The notes beneath the pieces were generated by a model that was not told the DNA's origin, ran no database searches, and saw only the letters and a list, made by a program, of their open reading frames with translations. This document shows, one piece after another, positions 54,360 to 64,000 of a DNA stretch of 64,000 bases. The stretch covers positions 13,454,586 through 13,518,585 of the forward strand of contig NC_049905.1 in NCBI RefSeq assembly GCF_001411555.2, written 5' to 3'. Position numbers and translations under genes: made by a program. The stretch comes from Juglans regia. Lineage: Eukaryota; Streptophyta; Magnoliopsida; Fagales; Juglandaceae. Positions within the stretch are counted from its first letter, which is position 1. Each line of letters opens with the position of its first letter.

Positions 54360-55520
54360 TTCTCGCCTGGTTGCCTAGGAGGCGAAGAGTTTCAGGCGAC
54401 TACACACTTGAGTTTTTAACTGTCTTGCATCTCTTCGAATTTTCTTTTCAAGGTGTGGCAGTCTTCCATACGATGCCCCTACATTATGATAGGTGCAAAA
54501 TTGCTGGGTTCTTTGAATATGGTTGTTGCCATGAATCGGCTCCCCAATCCTGTCTTGGACATTCATCATTCGCACCGAAATGCTTGTTTCCCCCGCCTTC
54601 TTTCATGTGGATTCTTTTTGGTTCTTGGATCCTTTTCTTGGTCTCTTCCTGGGGTGTGCTTCTTTGTTTGGTCCTTCGATTGCTCCATCTCCAACTTTCT
54701 TGGTGCAGTTAGGGGCCAAAGAGTATTTTCGGCGTTGACAAAGTTGTCTACTCTTTCAATGAATTCACGTAGAGTGGTTTGAGTTTTCTCGCCAATTCGG
54801 CCATAAACGGGTTTTTGGGCTAGATTCCTCCTAGCAGAGCTACTAATGTGATCTTTTCATCTTGGTCGTCTTCCATCATGCACTCCTTGTTGAAACGGGA
54901 GAGTTAAGCCTTTAGGTTTTCGTCCTCACTTTTGTGTCACGGTGAGTAGATATGTGGCATGTCTCCTTCTCCTTCTACTCGCCATAAACTAGGTTAAGAA
55001 CTGCCTACATAACTCCTCAAAGCCATCTATGGACTCGAGTTGTAGTGCTCTGAACCATCCATGGGCAGCTCCTTTCAAGGTTAAAGGAAATGCTCAGTAC
55101 TCAATCTCCTTGGGAAAACCGTGGGGTGTCAATTAGGCTTTGAATGTTTCTAAATGTTCAATGGGATCCTTAGACTCGTCATACATTTCAACCAGCAAGA
55201 CCTTCAACTTTGGCGGGAGAGATACTTCCATGATCTCTGCGTTTTACGGTAAGTCGGTGCTAGTGAGCAGCTGGTCTACAGACGAAGATGCGCCTACAAA
55301 TGAAAGAGCTAATCTCTTCTCATCGTCATTGCTGAGGGTTTTTCTTGTACTTTGCGACTCTGCCTCTTCCCTATCAATATAGCTTGGTGCAGTGTCCTCT
55401 CCTAAGGCGATGTTCCTGCGATTCAGAGCCTCCTCATTTTCGCACTAGAGAGACTCAATTTCCATTGTTTTCTCAATTTCTCCTCCATTTCAGCCAGTCT
55501 TCCCTCCACGTCCATAGAAA
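54360..55520 (-). pseudogene. Tat-like gag, heavily degraded
   Basis: It begins near 55515 (MDVEGRLAEMEEKLRKQWKL). EIMEVSLPPKLKVLLVEMYD, FPLTLKGAAHGWFRALQLES and FMASRRRRRHATYLLTVTQK follow, and it ends in a basic tail (54700-54560). Many stops are present. It is homologous to the better-preserved 45965-46465. Confidence 0.75.
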
Positions 55521-55600
55521 TAGCTTCCTGGTGTCAAGTTGCTTGAGTGCTTGTTATTACAGGCATTCCAAAAGCATGTTGGGATGCAATTTACCAATCA

Positions 55601-55615
55601 CACAGACGGCACCAA
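55601..55615 (-). other. Primer-binding-site-like sequence of the right Tat-like copy
   Basis: On the minus strand, TTGGTGCCGTCTGTG lies just upstream of gag. This form is familiar from Tat-lineage 5' LTR junctions. It places the 5' LTR at about 55616-56044, cut by solo LTR 2. Confidence 0.5.
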
Positions 55616-56044
55616 CTTTTATGGACATGTTTCTCACCACTGTGAACACCTTTAATGACCTTGCACCAGTTAACTCAGAGAAGGCTTGAAGGGTATGAAA
55701 CGTCTTTAATGCCTAAGTCAGATAACATGTGTAACATCTTTAGGAATCCCAAATTAGAAAGTCACTTACCTCGATTGTGGATCCCCTCTAATATATATAG
55801 GAAAGGGGATACGGCTCGTTTGGCTCGTGCAACAATCTGATCCTTTTATTCAAATTGGGTCAGGGTTTGTTATTATTTAAATCTTGCCTTTATCCGAGAG
55901 AGGATTTGAATTCCCTTTATCTGCTGGTAGTGTTGAAATGTTTGGGGCTTACACTGCATGGCTCGGGTTGGCTACCGAAGGCTGATTTTCATGGGCTCGC
56001 TCTATTAGGCCCAAGGGCCTTTGTAGTGTGTAGGTAGGCCGGTA
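55616..56044 (-). repeat. Partial 5' LTR of the right Tat-like copy
   Basis: Sequence upstream of the primer site, sharing ATGCCTAAGTCAG with 32796-32810 in the left copy. It ends at the target duplication of solo LTR 2. Whether it resumes beyond 58902 is unclear. Confidence 0.4.
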
Positions 56045-58902
56045 TGTAACACCCGGACCCAAAATTGGTATAGTTGGACTATGGATTTTATTTATTTATT
56101 TATTTGAGCTTGATATTTTAAGCTTTTATATTACGAACTTAAATAGTGATTTTTTTATTTTATTTTATTTATTTGGAGATCTTGGCCGTTTATTTTTTTT
56201 TATTTTTTATTTTCCCCGCATGTTTTTTTTTTTGTTTTTCTTCTCTTTCCGTCTATATTTTTTTCACATGGCTTATTTCCGTCACCCACAGCATGCATGC
56301 ACACACACGGCTTACCCTTCCATCCGCACACACGTCTCTTTTATCCCTAGGGTTTTTCTTTTGTTCTACTATATTTATTTACGTTACACTTTTCACGCAC
56401 ACTGCACAGCCCAACCCCTCTTGCCGTTGCATTCATCTTCCCCAAGGCTCCTCCTCCTCCACCCTGTGAGTCCTTCCCCATAGCACAGCCGTGCAGCACC
56501 TGAACCACTGCCACAAACGAGCCAAGCACGAAACACTCGAACCACATCCCGCACGACGGAAGCAACCAACTGCGCCTTGTTGCAGCACCTTGGGACTGCC
56601 CCCACCGCCTAGTCTTTCCGTGTCATCAAACGGGAACCAGCTCCACTCACACGACAACGATACCACAAGCCACCAGACCCGCCCATTGACCCATACTCCT
56701 CAGCCGTTCAACATATAAATGCCACCATCACCATCGGCCGTCAAAAGGAAAAGAACTGGAGCTACTCTGTTTTGGAACCATGGAAACAGAGCATTGTCGC
56801 TCAAAGTGAGAACCATGCCTTGCCCCAGTTGCGCAACGCCGCCACCGCCAGCAGCATCAGACCACGCCGAAAAGCAAGCATCCACCACCCAGAGGTGTCC
56901 AGCGCCACTACCCGAAGCCCCCATGCACGTCGCATGATACGTAAACTCCTCTCATCTCTCCCTCTCACTCTCCATGCTCTCTCGCGTTTCACCCTCGCTC
57001 TCTCATTAGTTGGTCTCTCTATCTCTGTGCCCTGCCGCCGTGACCACTGTCGTCCACCGCCCAACCCTTTTGCCCCGCCGCACGTTTCACTTCACTCTCG
57101 GTGAGCCTCAGTGCGTTTATTAGTCTCTGTGTTTTTTTTTTTTTTATTTCACAATGTTAATAGGATAGTTTAGTTATGATGCAAGTCTTTAAGTTAAAAT
57201 AAAAATAACGTGTTTTAAATACATTATTACCCTTCGAGTAAATTGTGTTAGTATGTTTTAAATTTTTATTTTATATACTAGTAGATTCATTTTATTTATG
57301 TTTACAGAGACATCTTAAGTATTTTATCATGTTATTAAGTAAAGGTTTATTTTAAGAGTAAACAATATTGGTGTAATGTTATTTCTACATTTTAGATATA
57401 TTTTAGTCTATTTATTAATAGTTATGGTTTATTTTAAAATATTTTGGGATAATTATATTACTTAGTATTAAACTTCATAAGTTGTTTTCATTAATAAATA
57501 GGTCTGATTTTTAAATGTTTTAGTCATAGTATTAAATTAGCATTGACGATTTTAGAAAGTGATAATTGGTAATTTTAGGTTTTGAGGAATTAAATAGGTT
57601 ATTTTATAAGCTTAGGATTAAATATCGAAATACGTGATTAATTGAACATTTACGAGAATTATGTGATTATTTTATAGATGACGATTAATTATTGTTCAAC
57701 ATTTTTTAGGAATTTCGAAAAAGCTAAGAAGTTCAGGCAAGCGGGGTTCCTATGCTAGACTTTGCATTAAAATAAAATGAGCTGAGTTATTTGTTCTGTA
57801 TTACTCATGAGATTCTGTTTAAGAAGAAATTATTTTCTGTTATGACTGGTGTAGACATGAGCTTATTTTTGACATTCTGTTTCTGAACTTTGAAAAATAG
57901 AGCGAATATGAAATTTTGTGCATAAATTATGTTTTGTTATGATTTTGTTCAGTTCTGAAAATTTTATGTACTATGATATGATCTGATGTGATTTCTGAAA
58001 ACCTCTGGCATAATATTCTGTTTCTGTTTCTGTTTCTGTTCCGTTCTGACCTTACCACGGGTGTAAAACTGTGGCCTCTGTTCGGGTTGGTACCAAGTTT
58101 TCTGTTTCTGGTGCACCCACTTTGGAAACAAAGTGGTTTTTCTGCGTGGTCTTTCCTATGTGCACACTCGGGGCTCCGAGAATGAATAAGGGGAAGATTC
58201 ACATTCTGTTTCTGCTCAGTTAACTACCGGGGTTTGCACAACCCTACCATGGGGGTTAAATATGGTATTTGTTCTGATACGATAAGATAAGATGTGATAT
58301 TTCAGTTTATGCTATGCCAAAGGGATTTTGATTATGAATATTTTTGAACTTTCGCTCTGATATTTTTGATAATAGGTTCTGACGCTGCATTTTGAAAACA
58401 TTATTCTGATTCTGCATTCTAAAAGAAAATATTTTTGTTCTGCATCCTGAACTCTGTAAATGCTCATATTTACATACTATTATATGTCATCTGCTTACTG
58501 AGTTGTTGATAACTCACCCCTTCTCTCCATATATTTTTCAGATAATTTTGATGGTTCAGCTGGAGAACAAGAGTAGAAAGTTTTAGCAGGTGTGATGATC
58601 AGAGTGAAATAAGTGCCCAAGGGTACAAGTGCTTATTTGAGAGTCGTAGTTAGTAAACTGAACTTATGTTTCAGATATTTTGATTTGATGAGTTAAGGAT
58701 AATTTTGAGTTTTAGAGAGTTTTTAATTTATGTCATTGAGATTTTCTTTATTGTCCCTTGGAGGAACTTAGATATTTGGATTGATTAAATTGATTAATTT
58801 TTTTTATTGGATTTTTCGGATTTTATAGTTGTACTATTTAAGTTGATTTGAGGTATTAAGAGTTAACTCTCCAGACCTCTGGAAATGGGGCGTTACACGG
58901 TA
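56040..58902 (+). mobile_element. Solo LTR 2 (56045-58897) with perfect 5-bp target duplication
   Basis: It starts TGTAACACCCGGACCC and ends GGGGCGTTACA. CGGTA flanks both sides (56040-56044 and 58898-58902). It is 2853 bp long. It matches solo LTR 1 strongly over its second half (for example GTTGTTTTCATTAATAAATA and GTTGTTGATAACTCACCCCT) and less in the GC-rich first half. No internal retrotransposon sequence accompanies it. Confidence 0.88.
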
Positions 58903-59796
58903 GGTGAGGGAGGATTTGATCCCTAGCTATAGCTAAAAAAAACATATATACCTCAATCAAAGTATGCAATAACTATTGATGCATTTTTCGATCTAGGCTG
59001 GAACCCAATGATAACATTGTACAATCCACTATAGTGGCTTGGGTTTTAATACCGTACTCTTGAGTTCATCCATGAAGGTAGACAATAAACGAGATGTAAA
59101 GGAAAGAGAGGCACACAAATTTACGTGGTTCAGCATAAAGTCATCCACAGGGGGTTTTGAGGCAAATGCACTATGCTTGGTGATTTGTACGATCTCTCAT
59201 AACCTCATGTATCTTTTAGTACAATAGAGATAGCACAATGGAAGTTGAAGTTCCTCTTGCCTAGAGGAAGAAGATTATGTCTTTAGAGCCCCCAAGAGGA
59301 AGGTAGAAGAAGGCCTCGATAAGTCTATGGTGTCTTGTAGAGAAATCCCCTTTTATTGAGGCCTCTTGAGAGTAGTTGATCTCTTGTCAGCTTTATGTCA
59401 TTGTCACATTTTTTCTTTGCGTGTTTGACTTGACTTTCTTTACTTTCACTTCTTTCAACTCGTCTTTTCTTTCTCTTCCTTTTACCTTTAATGATAATCA
59501 CACAGTGAGCTAAGCCTAATTTATTTTGTACCTAACACTATAGCATAGAGGGTGTTTGGCCAAAATTTTATTTTCTTTATTTAATTAAACTTGAGGGCCA
59601 CTTTATAGAAAAATATATTATATGTAAAAAGAAGAGAATTTTAAAGGAATAGAACAATTAAAAAAAAAAAAAAAACCTTCGGGGTGCGTTGGGGACTTGA
59701 AAACCCATCTCCTGCCAAATATTTCATTAGGTAGCTCTGCCCTAGGGTATCCAAACACTTGTGAGATGGCATAGAGGGGATGACGAGCTGCTCTGC
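58903..59796. other. Non-coding stretch, possible LTR debris
   Basis: No gene. It contains ACACAAATTTACGTGGTTCA, a word I associate with common plant LTR/TRIM-type repeats, but no paired copy is present. A pyrimidine-rich part lies at 59420-59500. Confidence 0.35.
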
Positions 59797-61806
59797 CTTG
59801 TGTTTAGGGCTGAGCAAAAATCCGACAATCCGACTCCGAATCCGACTCCGCTCCGGCTCCGCTCCGACTCCGCTCCGGCTCCGACTTGTCGGAGTCGGAG
59901 TCGGAGGTTTTTTCTTCATGACAGTCGGAGTCGGATCCATTGATGATCCGACTCCGACTCCGCTCCGATCCTCCGCCTCCGCCTCCGCCTCCGACGTCTC
60001 CCTCCGACTCCGCCTCCGCCTCCGCCTCCGATTTTATACGTATTTTATAAAATATGTGTTTTTCTATATATTAATTATTTAAATTTTATACAACTATATC
60101 TTATATAGTTAGTTAAACTCAATAATATACTAGTTAAATAATATATTTATACTATAATATATAGACTAAATTGACTAATAATAGTTTAGTATATGACTAT
60201 ATGTAAATATCATACTATTACAAATTTACAATATTACTACCATGTAACACTAAATTACTAATGTATAAATATAATACCATATAATACTAATAACTAATGT
60301 ATATATAATATACTATAAACACTAAGATGAATAATAACATCGACATGTAATATTGTAATACTAATGTATAAACACTAATCTATAAATTTATAATAACATA
60401 TAATACTAATGTATAATAACTAAAGTATTATTCATATAAATTACTAATAGTCTAATAGTATTAATTACTATATATAAATTAGTAAACCACTTTAAGCCTA
60501 TATATAAATGACTATATAAATTACTGTAGTAATAGTATCAATTACTAATACTATATTACTATATGATACTATTAAGTTATTAACTATAGTGATATACTAG
60601 TATTAGAAATTAAGTATACTAATACAATCAGTAATATAGTCAGTATAATACTAATATACTAATACTATTATATAGTTATACTAAATTAAAATCATTATAA
60701 CAAATACTAATATATAGTTATTCTAATCATTACAACTAATTCTAATACTAATATAGACTATAGTTATAACTTGTAGTATCATAACTATACTAAATCACTA
60801 TAACTTATACTAATATAGTTATACTAAATGACTATATCTATAACTATATATATCATATAGTATTAATATCACTATTAGTATAATATATAGTATTAATAAT
60901 AACTAATAGTCTAATACTAATATAACTATTAATATAACTAATATCACTACTAGTATAACTAATATTAATACTAATACTAATATACTAATACTATTATATA
61001 GTTATACTAAATTAAAATCATTATAGCAAATACTAATATATAGTTATTCTAATCACTACAACTAATTCTAATACTAATATAGACTATAGTTATAACTTGT
61101 AGTATCATAATTATACTAAATCACTATAACTTATACTAATATAGTTATACTAAATGACTTTAACTATAACTATATATATTATATAGTATTAATATCACTA
61201 TTAGTATAATATATAGTATTAATAATAACTAATAGTCTAATACTAATATAACTATTAGTATAACTAATATCACTACTAGTATAACTAATATTAATACTAA
61301 TACTAATATACTAATACTATTAGTGTATTACATATATTTATATATATTAATATATATATATAAAGTATATTAGTGTATTAATAATATTTCGTATACAGTG
61401 TCGGTGTCTTTTTTTTAATATTCATATATAATAATATATATCATATATTTTTTTATGAATCTTCATATATATATATATATAATATAAATTATAATGATAA
61501 CATTAGATTGATATTGCATGGTCTTCTATTTAGTTTAGATTGTAATATTGATAAAGTTGAAATTTGAAAGCTCACAAATTTTTTTTTTTTTTTAAAAATG
61601 GGTCAAATATGAAATTAAAAAAGACAAAAAAATAAAATAAAAAAATCCGACTCCGCTCCGACAAGACGGAGTCGGAGTCGGATCGGATAATATACATCGC
61701 GGAGTCGGAGTCGGAGGTCGGATTCGACCTCCGACAAAGTCGAAGTCTGAGTAGGAGTCTGGGCCCTCCGACTCCGAATAGGTCGGTGCTCAGCCCTACT
61801 TGTGTT
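59797..61806. mobile_element. Non-autonomous hAT element, 1994 bp (59805-61798), perfect 8-bp target duplication
   Basis: Both ends carry TAGGGCTGAGCA as a 12-bp perfect inverted repeat. CTTGTGTT flanks the element on both sides (59797-59804 and 61799-61806). Dense (C)TCCGACTCCG repeats at the left and GGAGTCGGAGTCGG at the right form long subterminal inverted arrays. The core is extremely AT-rich and non-coding, with a 326-bp internal tandem duplication. The preserved target duplication implies a fairly recent insertion. Confidence 0.93.
60650..61310. repeat. 326-bp tandem duplication inside the hAT element
   Basis: TATAGTTATACTAAATTAAA occurs at 60671 and 60997, and the following about 300 bp match almost base for base. 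The few differences (for example ATAACA versus ATAGCA) suggest a recent internal duplication. Confidence 0.85.
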
Positions 61807-62136
61807 GGTTCAAGTAGGGAGAACTTGACCATCCGCAGGCACAAAAAGTGTTGGTTGGTGATCTATCCATCGAGACTGGATCACGTTTCAATTAAATAAC
61901 GTCAAATAATTCATTATTATTAAAAGGTGTATAAAGAAAATTGGGTATAATATGATTCATCAATTGCCTATTGCACTATAACAAATAGTGGATTTATATT
62001 TCTTAGAGATTCCTTCAGAACCCAAGATCTAAAATGAGAGATAGAGATGAGAAGTGAATCTTACAACATTTATTAAATATTTAATACTATTCAAGAAATT
62101 CACTTAGAGAACTATAAATGTTGTAAAATTCATTTA
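61807..62136. other. Non-coding stretch
   Basis: Flank of the hAT element. No ORF or repeat recognised. Confidence 0.4.
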
Positions 62137-62366
62137 CGGTTTGGATTGAGAAATACTATCAACCCATCTCATCTCGTCTGATCATTACAACTTTCATAAA
62201 TCTTCACATAAAATACAATAAACAATTCAACTTTTTCAAATCTTAAAATAATAATAATATTAAAAAATAATATTCTAACAATATTTTATTCAACTTTTAT
62301 CTCAACTCAACTCGATCTCAACTCATCTCATTTCAAATCAACTCAACTCACTATCCAAACCTAACC
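62137..62366. mobile_element. Tourist-like MITE, about 230 bp
   Basis: The left end is CGGTTTGGATTGAGAAA and the reversed right end is GGTTAGGTTTGGATAGTGAG. TTA is present on both sides (62134-62136 and 62367-62369). CATCTCATCTCG and CTCAACTCATCTCA subterminal words match the family. Confidence 0.65.
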
Positions 62367-62369
62367 TTA

Positions 62370-63160
62370 ATGTGTCTAACTCTGTTCCACTCTAAACTAT
62401 TCGAACTTTAGGAGATCTAAATCTTCAAATAGTTTAGTATCTTTTAGGGTTCTATTTCTATTTTACTATAAAACTAAAATGAATAACTTCTTCCATTTCC
62501 AGTGATGGCTATTCAGAGACACTATAGAAACACTAGTGAAGATTTGAAAGTGAAAACTGCAATTATTTGACCCAACTGCAATTGCCTTGTTTCAGACCTG
62601 TGCAGGGAAACCTTCGGTGCCATCGCCTATTTCTTTTTATAAATAAATAAATAAATACTAAAAAATGTGCCATAGTTTCTATCTTAACCATGAAAACCGT
62701 AGAACCAGGAATTCAATCCATGAAGACAAGCTGCCACCGTGATCTTCAAACCACCACCAAACTGCGCATTCTAATCAATCTGCAAAACGTTCCAGCTTGA
62801 GTCTTGAGCATCCAACTCTTCGGATCTACAATTGCATGTTTAAACAGATTTCAAACAACTAATGAACTTAGACCCACAAAACGAATTCATGATAGTAAAA
62901 ACCCCACTTCACTGATATGTACGCACCATGAAGACGACATAACCCCCGAGTTTTACAAAGAATAACTTAGTCAATCATAATATTAAAGTTCCCATTGCTA
63001 AAGAGATCAAGCTAATAAGATCATGTTGAACCAATATGCAACTAATATGGACTCCATTCTTTCCTGATTTTATCAACACGGTACATTTATCAACATGGCA
63101 TTTTTGCTGCAGCATATAATTTAAAAATCAGTTGGTCATAAATTTGCATAAAGCCAAACT
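62370..63160. other. Non-coding stretch
   Basis: No gene recognised. If the minus-strand exon at 63161-63265 is real, this would be its 3' UTR and downstream DNA. Confidence 0.35.
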
Positions 63161-63265
63161 CTAATGGTGGGAAGCGCATCGGTGGAAGCAATCGGCGGCC
63201 TTGTTAAGAAATCCCAAAGCAGCTGCCCAGGAACCACCCGGCATATTAGTCCCAACAATTCGAAA
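63161..63265 (-). CDS. Candidate terminal exon of an unidentified gene
   Basis: On the minus strand an acceptor-like GGTTTGCAG precedes an open frame reading FRIVGTNMPGGSWAAALGFL then NKAADCFHRCASHH and a TAG. Its composition is clearly less AT-rich than the surroundings. Another frame is also open (from 63369, ending at 63136). I do not recognise either product. The rest of the gene would extend to the right, beyond or near the window edge. Confidence 0.3.
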   Translation of the reverse strand, partial: FRIVGTNMPGGSWAAALGFLNKAADCFHRCASHH

Positions 63266-64000
63266 CTGCAAACCTTCAGCTCTGACATCATGTCAAAAAG
63301 AGGCTGAACTTGTTCTTCGGAGCTGGTATTTTGTTTCAGGTGATGATTCACGAGGCAACATTTTATCAAATTCCTATAGGACCAATAGGAAAAAAAATCT
63401 ATATTGGATTAAACATTAAAAAGAGGTAGAATGACTAGTTTGAGAAAAAAAATGTATAGAAACATCTACCAAGGACAATTTATATGTAATAATATATATC
63501 TAAGGGTCGCTTCTGTCATATCATGGTAAGTAACTAGTGCATCTCAGGAAGCCATTGGAATAATAGAATGAAAACATTAAATCTTAAGTCCGAGAGCATT
63601 TGGCAACTAAATGTCATATGGGTAAGTACAGGAAATTGTATAGCAGAATATCTATTCAATATGTTTGGGGGGAATGCGTCAAATAACTAAATACTACCCA
63701 CTACAGAATTTTAATAGTGCGACATGCCAAGATTGTATCATGGAAAAATGAGTTTCTACCATCTCCAAAAACAGTAGTAATTTTAAGTCTTCTTCCTACG
63801 TGAAGATTGGAAAGGGGATGGAGGTCATAACAATTTTATGAAAACAAAAAAGCTGGTGGCATGATCCAATCTGTTACTCTGGTTTAACATCACCCAAATT
63901 GTAAAAATGCCATGACTGACTAAAAATTCCAAATTGCGACAGTGAGTGGTCCAGCCAATCATCAATTTTTTTTTTTGTTTATCCGTAGAGGGTATTAGCA
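63266..64000. other. Non-coding stretch to window end
   Basis: No coding signal recognised. It could be intron sequence of the gene to which 63161-63265 belongs. Confidence 0.3.

Larger units (their letters stand above)
47831..55520 (-). mobile_element. Right-hand Tat-like Ty3/gypsy copy (gag-pol) with three nested insertions
   Basis: The minus-strand order is gag (55520 to about 54360), protease (54327-53878), reverse transcriptase (53597-53190, then 52500-52119), RNase H start (about 51860-51650), an internal deletion, integrase C-terminal part (51660-51244, 50896-50801, 47903-47831) and stop. The reading is interrupted by a hAT-like element (52509-53181), a Tourist-like MITE (50900-51243) and a solo LTR (47909-50795). 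In each case the protein similarity resumes on the other side. All parts carry stops. Confidence 0.85.

Noticed and set aside
47909..58897. One large LTR retrotransposon with 2.9-kb LTRs on both sides
   Set aside because: Each LTR copy has its own perfect 5-bp duplication (GGTAT and CGGTA), and the left one lies inside pol of the intervening element, so they are two solo LTRs.
59641..60082. Arg/Leu-rich and Pro/Thr-rich ORFs
   Set aside because: Translation of TCCGACTCCG-type subterminal repeats of the hAT element; not protein-coding.

Overview
This is a window of plant nuclear DNA. It is AT-rich and intron-containing, with canonical GT/AG splice sites, plant gene families and dense plant transposable elements. 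A recurrent short element with CTCATCTCATC-type subterminal repeats and ends like GTTTGGATAGTGAG resembles sequences I associate with Fagales, probably Juglandaceae (walnut/hickory). That assignment is a recollection, not a computed result. I saw no bacterial features, CRISPR arrays, rRNA or tRNA genes.

Left part (1-30 kb) is gene-bearing but mostly decayed. 1-5.3 kb is non-coding with MITEs. 5.3-6.7 kb looks like the remains of a multi-exon gene. A short GRF zinc-finger gene (8.2-8.8 kb) sits directly behind a 132-bp repeat that multiplies a TATATAAA box. On the minus strand at 10.9-14.3 kb lies a FAR1-RELATED SEQUENCE-like pseudogene. Two of its lesions are exact 8-bp tandem duplications, and a short 5' exon is amplified. 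An OTU deubiquitinase fragment (16.2-17.2 kb) and an NDL (N-MYC down-regulated-like) pseudogene (18.8-20.0 kb) follow on the plus strand. The one clearly intact gene is a UBA2-type hnRNP with two RRMs (28.6-30.1 kb, minus strand). A consensus 5' splice site abuts its stop codon, and exon-like blocks lie up to 4.4 kb downstream, suggesting a long, spliced 3' UTR.

Right part (32.7-62.4 kb) is a nested transposon cluster whose order of events can partly be read. Two Tat-like Ty3/gypsy copies on the minus strand form the base layer. The left copy carries a plus-strand ORF that resembles the 'putative gypsy-type transposon' family. An Athila-like element (33996-43385, 1.7-kb right LTR, tRNA-Asp-type primer site, 5-bp target duplication with one mismatch) splits that ORF. 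The Athila element was itself hit by a hAT transposon. The right Tat-like copy is interrupted by a Tourist-like MITE, a 673-bp hAT-like element and a 2.9-kb solo LTR with a perfect 5-bp target duplication. A second solo LTR of the same family, also with a perfect 5-bp duplication, lies at 56.0-58.9 kb. A 1994-bp non-autonomous hAT element with a perfect 8-bp duplication occupies 59.8-61.8 kb.

Apart from the UBA2-like gene and possibly the GRF gene, nearly every coding trace is broken. I see no operon-like or pathway-level cooperation. The main biological content is transposon stratigraphy and gene decay.
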